A stretch of 7,496 nucleotides of DNA, taken from the NCBI GenBank assembly GCA_029859485.1, contig JAOUDB010000112.1:1-7496 (forward strand), read 5' to 3'. Shown in pieces: positions 1 through 7,496 of this stretch. Position 1 is the first letter of the stretch, and every line of letters begins with the position of its first letter. The DNA is from Desulfuromonadales bacterium. Lineage in GTDB: Bacteria > Desulfobacterota > Desulfuromonadia > Desulfuromonadales > BM103. A model generated the notes under the pieces. The model saw only the letters and a list, made by a program, of their open reading frames with translations, searched no databases and had not been told where the DNA came from. The position numbers were made by a program, and so were the translations under genes.

Positions 1-1
1 G

Positions 2-19
2 CTGCTTGAAGAGGACTGA
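2..19 (+). CDS. rpoB: RNA polymerase beta subunit, C-terminal end only (partial)
   Basis: Only the last five codons and the stop are present. Frame 2 reads L-L-E-E-D and then TGA at 17-19. This matches the acidic ending expected for RpoB (E. coli RpoB ends in I-E-L-E-D-E) and sits directly upstream of rpoC, where rpoB lies in nearly all bacteria. The identification rests on gene order and this short acidic tail; six codons alone prove nothing. The 40-nt gap to rpoC and the absence of any terminator in it fit a shared rpoBC transcript. Confidence 0.65.
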   Translation: MLEED

Positions 20-36
20 TACTGTAGCGAACCCCT

Positions 37-55
37 CATCCTGAGAAGGAGGATG
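37..55 (+). other. Possible RNA hairpin over the rpoC ribosome binding site
   Basis: CATCCT at 37-42 is the exact reverse complement of AGGATG at 50-55, giving a 6-bp stem with the 7-nt loop GAGAAGG. An alternative fold pairs TCCT (39-42) with AGGA (47-50) around a GAGA loop of the GNRA type. Either fold hides part of the AAGGAGG ribosome binding site at 46-52. The pairing is seen directly; any effect on rpoC translation is inference. Such short stems can arise by chance because a purine-rich binding site finds complements easily. Confidence 0.3.
46..52 (+). promoter_or_regulatory. Ribosome binding site of rpoC
   Basis: AAGGAGG is a full match to the anti-Shine-Dalgarno end of 16S rRNA and lies 7 nt before the TTG at 60. 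It decides the start. The ATG at 53-55 and the GTG at 55-57 are not in the rpoC frame, and the rpoC frame meets a TGA at 42-44 with no other start codon before TTG. Confidence 0.85.
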
Positions 56-59
56 TGTC

Positions 60-4244
<4,185 letters not shown>

Positions 4245-4258
4245 CTTTTTCGATCCGC

Positions 4259-4287
4259 AATAAAAAATAGTAGTTTGCTTTAAAATT
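4259..4287 (+). promoter_or_regulatory. A/T-rich tract upstream of the rpsL promoter (possible UP element)
   Basis: 25 of 29 bases are A or T, with an A-run (AAAAAA, 4262-4267) and TTTAAAATT near the -35 box. Position and composition resemble the UP elements that bind the alpha-subunit C-terminal domain at strong ribosomal promoters. The match is compositional only, since no exact consensus is present. Confidence 0.4.
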
Positions 4288-4289
4288 GC

Positions 4290-4318
4290 TTGACAGAGGA
4301 GGCCCGCTTTGTTAGATT
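4290..4318 (+). promoter_or_regulatory. Predicted sigma-70 promoter of the str operon
   Basis: The -35 box is a perfect TTGACA (4290-4295). After a 17-bp spacer comes TAGATT (4313-4318), 4 of 6 matches to TATAAT, preceded by TG at 4310-4311 as an extended -10. The predicted start point is near G4324-G4325, leaving a leader of about 65 nt before rpsL. The bases after the -10 box, CAGCGGG, are G+C-rich, as in ppGpp/DksA-sensitive promoters of translation genes. It lies about 70 nt upstream of rpsL, where a separate str-operon promoter is expected. Confidence 0.8.
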
Positions 4319-4336
4319 CAGCGGGTTTTCTCCTCT
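4295..4336 (+). terminator. Two-part inverted repeat interlocked with the promoter; possible weak terminator of rpoBC
   Basis: The inner arms CCCGCT (4303-4308) and AGCGGG (4320-4325) pair perfectly over 6 bp. The outer arms AGAGGAG (4295-4301) and CTCCTCT (4330-4336) pair perfectly over 7 bp. G4302 and TTTT (4326-4329) form the internal loop, and the 11-nt apical loop contains the -10 box. In RNA reading through from rpoC, the inner stem followed by UUUUCUC resembles a weak intrinsic terminator. mRNA started at the str promoter lacks the left arm and cannot form it. A DNA operator with dyad symmetry is the alternative. The pairing is certain; the function is not. Confidence 0.4.
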
Positions 4337-4348
4337 GAGAAAATCTGT
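4321..4348 (+). other. Predicted 5'-end hairpin of the rpsL leader mRNA
   Basis: TTTTCTC (4326-4332) and GAGAAAA (4337-4343) pair perfectly over 7 bp around a 4-nt CTCT loop. The stem can extend outward by up to five more pairs (4321-4325 with 4344-4348), three of them G-U. With a start point near 4324-4325, the transcript would begin with this hairpin. Such 5'-terminal stems are known to shield mRNAs from 5'-end-dependent decay. The U-rich stretch after it (TCTGTTCTTTT) makes an early terminator another, weaker possibility. Confidence 0.4.
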
Positions 4349-4377
4349 TCTTTTAACGCTATGAATACGCAAAAATC

Positions 4378-4382
4378 GGGAG
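4378..4382 (+). promoter_or_regulatory. Ribosome binding site of rpsL
   Basis: GGGAG ends 7 nt before the ATG at 4390. It supports this start over an out-of-frame ATG at 4361, which has no binding site. Confidence 0.75.
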
Positions 4383-4389
4383 TGATTCT

Positions 4390-4761
4390 ATGCCGACGAT
4401 CAATCAATTGATCCGTATAGGTCGTGAGAAAAAGCAAGATAAGTCAACAACGCCTGCGCTGAAGGGTAACCCTCAGAAGCGTGGTGTCTGTACTCGTGTG
4501 TACACTACGACTCCGAAGAAGCCTAACTCTGCGCTTCGTAAAGTCGCTCGTGTGCGCCTGACTAACGGAATGGTTGTTACCTCCTACATCCCTGGTGTAG
4601 GCCATAACCTTCAGGAGCATTCAGTTGTTCTGGTACGTGGTGGCCGAGTAAAAGACCTTCCAGGCGTTCGTTATACGATCGTCCGTGGAGCTCTAGACCT
4701 TGCCGGTGTTAAGGATCGTAAGAAGTCGCGTTCCAAGTACGGTGCCAAGCGGCCCAAGTAA
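4390..4761 (+). CDS. rpsL: Small-subunit ribosomal protein S12
   Basis: S12 lies at the decoding centre of the 30S subunit, contacts the codon-anticodon helix and affects translational accuracy. The protein has 123 residues, a normal length. The signature [12 protein letters not shown] spans residues 40-51, and the second conserved loop G-V-G-H-N-L-Q-E-H spans 69-77. Lysines K43 and K88, sites of classical streptomycin-resistance changes (K42 and K87 in E. coli mature numbering), are wild type. D89 in the VKDLPGVRY loop is the residue that carries beta-methylthio-aspartate in E. coli. Position 95 is Thr where I recall His in most homologues. The basic tail KYGAKRPK is intact. It is the first gene of the str operon, behind its own promoter and about 65 nt of leader, with rpsG 22 nt downstream. 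Confidence 0.98.
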   Translation: MPTINQLIRIGREKKQDKSTTPALKGNPQKRGVCTRVYTTTPKKPNSALRKVARVRLTNGMVVTSYIPGVGHNLQEHSVVLVRGGRVKDLPGVRYTIVRGALDLAGVKDRKKSRSKYGAKRPK

Positions 4762-4773
4762 TTAGAGATACGA

Positions 4774-4779
4774 AGAGGA
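4774..4779 (+). promoter_or_regulatory. Ribosome binding site of rpsG
   Basis: AGAGGA lies 4 nt before the ATG at 4784, a slightly short spacing. The 22-nt gap after rpsL suggests translational coupling. Confidence 0.6.
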
Positions 4780-4783
4780 CGTT

Positions 4784-5254
4784 ATGCCGAGAAGAAGAGA
4801 AGTAGCCAAGCGGGTTATCCTGCCTGATCCAAAGTTTCATGACCGATTGGTAGCCAAGTTCGTCAATGCTTTGATGATTGGTGGTAAGAAGAGTACTGCT
4901 GAACGTATTGTTTACGGTGCTTTCGACCTGATCAAGGAGCGCACTGGCGATGAGCCGGTTGAGGTTTTCAAGAAAGCTATTGAAAACGTTCGTCCGGTTG
5001 TCGAGGTCAAGTCTCGCCGCGTTGGTGGCTCGACTTACCAGGTTCCGGTTGAAGTTCGTTCCGAACGCCGCAATGCTCTGGCAATCCGTTGGATTGTTGG
5101 TTATGCGCGCGGCCGTGGTGAGAAGACCATGGAGGAGCGCCTTGCTGCAGAGTTTATGGACGCAGCTGGGAACCGTGGTGCCACGGTTAAGAAACGTGAA
5201 GACACTCATCGTATGGCCGAAGCTAACAAAGCCTTCGCTCATTATCGCTGGTAG
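4784..5254 (+). CDS. rpsG: Small-subunit ribosomal protein S7
   Basis: S7 is a primary 16S rRNA-binding protein that starts assembly of the 30S head and lies near the mRNA exit channel and E-site tRNA. It has 156 residues, the standard bacterial length. The N-terminus [10 protein letters not shown], the central [19 protein letters not shown] stretch (residues 73-91) and the C-terminal [15 protein letters not shown] are characteristic. In E. coli S7 represses its operon by binding the rpsL-rpsG gap, which is about 100 nt there. Here the gap is 22 nt, too short for that structure, so this control is either absent or located elsewhere. The gene is followed by fusA after 17 nt. No anomaly was seen in the protein. 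Confidence 0.98.
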   Translation: MPRRREVAKRVILPDPKFHDRLVAKFVNALMIGGKKSTAERIVYGAFDLIKERTGDEPVEVFKKAIENVRPVVEVKSRRVGGSTYQVPVEVRSERRNALAIRWIVGYARGRGEKTMEERLAAEFMDAAGNRGATVKKREDTHRMAEANKAFAHYRW

Positions 5255-5256
5255 GC

Positions 5257-5262
5257 GGAGGA
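5257..5262 (+). promoter_or_regulatory. Ribosome binding site of fusA
   Basis: GGAGGA lies 9 nt before the GTG at 5272 and begins two nt after the rpsG stop codon. It supports GTG as the fusA start, giving the expected N-terminus M-A-R-K-V-S-L. Confidence 0.85.
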
Positions 5263-5271
5263 TTTACTGCT

Positions 5272-7350
5272 GTGGCTCGCAAAGTATCACTTGAAAAAAC
5301 ACGTAATATCGGCATCATGGCTCACATTGATGCTGGTAAGACCACAACTACCGAGCGTATTCTTTACTACACTGGCGTTTCCCACAAAATCGGTGAAGTT
5401 CATGATGGCGCTGCCACTATGGACTGGATGGAGCAGGAGCAGGAGCGTGGTATTACTATCACCTCCGCTGCAACGACTTGCTTCTGGAAAGACCACCGAG
5501 TCAATATTATAGACACCCCTGGTCACGTTGATTTTACCATTGAAGTAGAGCGTTCGTTGAAGGTCCTGGACGGCTCGGTTGCTGTTTTCTGTTCAGTCGG
5601 AGGCGTTGAGCCTCAGTCTGAAACGGTTTGGCGCCAAGCTGACAAGTACGGTGTCCCCCGTATGGCCTTTATTAACAAGATGGACCGTGTTGGCGCCGAT
5701 TTTACTCGCGGTGTCGAGATGATTCGTGACCGTCTTGGCGCAAACCCTATTCCAATTCAGTTACCTATTGGTGCTGAAGACCTTTTCCGCGGCGTTATTG
5801 ACCTTGTCCAGATGAAAGCGATTGTCTGGGATAACGAGGCGATGGGCGCTAATTATGAGGTTATGGATATTCCGGCAGAAATGCTGGACGAAGCCGAAGC
5901 TGCCCGTGAGGTAATGCTTGAAGAGATCAGCTCTGTTGATGAGGGGTTGATGGAGAAGTACCTGGGCGGTGAAGAGCTCACCATTGATGAAGTTAAGGCC
6001 GGTATTCGCAATGCGACTATGGCGTTGCAGATCAATCCTGTGCTGTGTGGTACTGCGTTTAAGAATAAGGGCGTGCAAACGCTTCTTGATGCAGTTATTG
6101 ACTATATGCCTTCACCTCTTGATGTTAAGCCGATTCCGGGTATCGATCCTCATACCGGTGCTGAAGTGACGCGTCCTGCTGATGACAATGCTCCCTTTGC
6201 GTCATTGGCCTTTAAGGTCATGACTGACCCCTTCGTTGGGCAGTTGACTTTCTTCCGTGTTTATTCGGGAGTTGCCGAGGCTGGTGCACATGTTGTCAAT
6301 GCCACCAAGGACAAGAAGGAGCGTTTCGGTCGCATCTTGAAGATGCATGCAAACAAGCGTGAGGAGATCAAAGCTGTTTACGCCGGTGATATCGCTGCCG
6401 CTGTTGGTTTGAAGTATACGACGACTGGCGATACTCTCTGTGATCCCAAGTCTCCTTGTATTCTCGAGTCAATGGAGTTTCCGGAGCCCGTTATTCATAT
6501 CGCCATCGAGCCGAAGACCAAGAGTGACCAGGAAAAGATGGGTACTGCACTCGGTAAGCTGGTTCAGGAAGACCCTTCTTTGCGCGTCAAGACGGATGAA
6601 GAGACCGGTCAGGTCATCATCTCCGGCATGGGTGAGTTGCATCTGGAGATCATCGTCGACCGTATGAAGCGTGAGTTTAAAGTCGAGGCTAACATCGGCG
6701 CACCTCAGGTTGCTTATCGCGAGTCGATCACGAAGACCGTTGAAGTGCAGGGTAAGTTTGTCCGTCAGTCAGGCGGTCGTGGTCAGTACGGCGACTGTTG
6801 GCTGCGTCTTGAGCCACTTGAGCCTGGCGGTGGCTTCGAATACGTTGATGCAATCAAGGGCGGTGTCATTCCAAAAGAGTATATCCCTTCGGTTGGTGCT
6901 GGTGCTGAGCAAGCCGCAAAAAATGGTATTCTGGCTGGCTTCCCGCTGGTTGACATTCGTGTCACCTGTTACGACGGCTCCTACCACGATGTTGACTCAA
7001 ATGAGATGGCTTTTAAAATTGCCGGCTCTATGGGTCTCAAGGAAGGTGCTGCCAAAGCCAAGCCGGTTCTGCTTGAGCCGATTATGGCTGTCGAGGTTGT
7101 TGCCCCTGAAGAATACCTTGGCGAAGTTATGGGCGATTTGAACAGCCGTCGTGGCCGTGTCTCTGGCATGGAAACACGGGGTGGGGCTCAGGTTGTAAAT
7201 GCTCATGTGCCTCTGTCCAGCATGTTTGGCTACTCGACCGATCTGCGTAGCTCGACCCAGGGACGTGCTACCTACACCATGACTTTCGATCATTATGATC
7301 AGGTTCCCAAAGCGATTGCTGAAGAAATTATCAGTAAAACCAAGGGTTGA
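5272..7350 (+). CDS. fusA: Translation elongation factor G
   Basis: Ribosomal translocase GTPase that moves tRNA and mRNA after peptide-bond formation and helps split ribosomes with RRF. It has 692 residues, close to the Thermus protein (691). The GTPase motifs are complete: P-loop AHIDAGKT (17-24), switch I RGITIT (59-64), DTPGH (81-85) with catalytic H85, NKMD (135-138) and GTAFK (260-264). Domain II follows, then domain III with GELHLEI (from 454). Domain IV has loop SGGRGQYG (500-507) and tip loop GSYHDVD (569-575) with H572, equivalent to Thermus H573. Domain V ends in [14 protein letters not shown]. Residues 508-509 are Asp-Cys, where His-Val is usual as I recall. The start is GTG with a GGAGGA site. 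Its place between rpsG and tuf marks it as the main EF-G rather than one of the paralogues common in this group. Confidence 0.98.
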   Translation: MARKVSLEKTRNIGIMAHIDAGKTTTTERILYYTGVSHKIGEVHDGAATMDWMEQEQERGITITSAATTCFWKDHRVNIIDTPGHVDFTIEVERSLKVLDGSVAVFCSVGGVEPQSETVWRQADKYGVPRMAFINKMDRVGADFTRGVEMIRDRLGANPIPIQLPIGAEDLFRGVIDLVQMKAIVWDNEAMGANYEVMDIPAEMLDEAEAAREVMLEEISSVDEGLMEKYLGGEELTIDEVKAGIRNATMALQINPVLCGTAFKNKGVQTLLDAVIDYMPSPLDVKPIPGIDPHTGAEVTRPADDNAPFASLAFKVMTDPFVGQLTFFRVYSGVAEAGAHVVNATKDKKERFGRILKMHANKREEIKAVYAGDIAAAVGLKYTTTGDTLCDPKSPCILESMEFPEPVIHIAIEPKTKSDQEKMGTALGKLVQEDPSLRVKTDEETGQVIISGMGELHLEIIVDRMKREFKVEANIGAPQVAYRESITKTVEVQGKFVRQSGGRGQYGDCWLRLEPLEPGGGFEYVDAIKGGVIPKEYIPSVGAGAEQAAKNGILAGFPLVDIRVTCYDGSYHDVDSNEMAFKIAGSMGLKEGAAKAKPVLLEPIMAVEVVAPEEYLGEVMGDLNSRRGRVSGMETRGGAQVVNAHVPLSSMFGYSTDLRSSTQGRATYTMTFDHYDQVPKAIAEEIISKTKG

Positions 7351-7363
7351 TTTTAAGTTAACT

Positions 7364-7395
7364 TTTAGCAAACGAATATTTAGCAAAAAGAATAT
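7364..7395 (+). repeat. Short imperfect tandem repeat in the fusA-tuf spacer
   Basis: TTTAGCAAA occurs at 7364-7372 and again at 7379-7387. Each copy is followed by a GAATAT-containing tail, so two units of about 15-16 nt sit head to tail (TTAGCAAACGAATAT at 7365-7379, TTAGCAAAAAGAATAT at 7380-7395). They differ by one inserted base and one substitution. The second unit abuts the tuf ribosome binding site. The rest of the 59-nt spacer is A/T-rich, with a 10-bp palindrome AAGTTAACTT (7355-7364) and no clear promoter or terminator, so co-transcription with fusA is likely. Confidence 0.6.
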
Positions 7396-7401
7396 AAGGA
7401 G
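7396..7401 (+). promoter_or_regulatory. Ribosome binding site of tuf
   Basis: AAGGAG is a strong site lying 8 nt before the ATG at 7410, in an A/T-rich and probably unstructured context suited to a very highly expressed gene. Confidence 0.85.
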
Positions 7402-7409
7402 ATAGGACC

Positions 7410-7496
7410 ATGGCAAAAGCCAAATTTGAGCGGACTAAGCCGCATGTCAACATCGGAACAATCGGTCACGTTGACCACGGCAAGACGACCCTGACA
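7410..7496 (+). CDS. tuf: Translation elongation factor Tu, N-terminal part (partial)
   Basis: EF-Tu is the GTPase that brings aminoacyl-tRNA to the ribosomal A site. Only the first 29 codons are present before the window ends. They encode the typical start [20 protein letters not shown], followed by the rest of the P-loop. The P-loop GHVDHGKT is at residues 19-26. Its place directly after fusA is the classical str-operon position of tufA. Many bacteria of this group carry two tuf copies, so the letter suffix is left open. Confidence 0.96.

Noticed and set aside
4246..4266. TTTTT / AAAAA pairing just after the rpoC stop as a terminator.
   Set aside because: It contains only A-U pairs with a long loop and no following T tract, so it would be too unstable.
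4309..4338. Mini-frame of 9 codons starting at TTG 4309 behind the GAGGAGG at 4296-4302, a possible leader peptide.
   Set aside because: The predicted transcription start is downstream of it, so only readthrough RNA would carry it. The purine run is explained as an arm of the inverted repeat, and the peptide is too short to judge.
4361..4411. ATG at 4361 opening a 16-codon frame that overlaps the rpsL start.
   Set aside because: It has no ribosome binding site upstream and is out of frame with rpsL.
7338..7354. AACC/GGTT stem followed by TTTT at the end of fusA as a terminator.
   Set aside because: A 4-bp stem with a 3-nt loop is too weak, and fusA and tuf are normally co-transcribed.

Overview
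This window is a conserved housekeeping stretch, the junction of the rpoBC operon and the str operon. In order it carries the last codons of rpoB, complete rpoC, complete rpsL (S12), complete rpsG (S7), complete fusA (EF-G) and the first 29 codons of tuf (EF-Tu), all on the + strand. Protein wording is closest to what I remember of Geobacter/Desulfuromonas relatives: the RpoC N-terminus [14 protein letters not shown], the EF-G start [20 protein letters not shown] and the EF-Tu start [20 protein letters not shown]. RpoC also has the proteobacterial insertion (SI3) in its trigger loop. I infer a member of the Desulfuromonadia (Desulfuromonas/Pelobacter/Geobacter group) with moderate confidence; no search was run.

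Layout: 2-19 is the rpoB tail; 20-59 is a short gap with a strong ribosome binding site for rpoC, which starts at TTG. rpoC covers 60-4244. The 145-nt gap 4245-4389 is the only substantial non-coding segment and holds most of the regulatory signal. It contains an A/T-rich upstream tract, a perfect -35 box, an extended -10 element, an inverted repeat interlocked with the promoter, and a second hairpin at the predicted 5' end of the str-operon mRNA. rpsL (4390-4761), rpsG (4784-5254) and fusA (5272-7350) follow with gaps of 22 and 17 nt. A 59-nt A/T-rich spacer with a small tandem repeat and no convincing terminator leads to tuf at 7410, which runs off the end.

Together the genes make the catalytic beta' subunit of RNA polymerase, two small-subunit ribosomal proteins (decoding centre and head/exit region) and the two main elongation GTPases. 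They are expected to be co-expressed and tied to growth rate. The promoter's G+C-rich segment next to the start point fits stringent control, but this is inference.

I found no mobile element, CRISPR array, tRNA, rRNA, accessory gene or undescribed protein system. Every key catalytic and metal-binding residue I checked is present. The observations worth a second look are non-coding: the interlocked promoter/inverted-repeat/leader-hairpin layout before rpsL, a hairpin over the rpoC ribosome binding site, and the duplicated element before tuf. A few unusual residues in S12 and EF-G are also listed.
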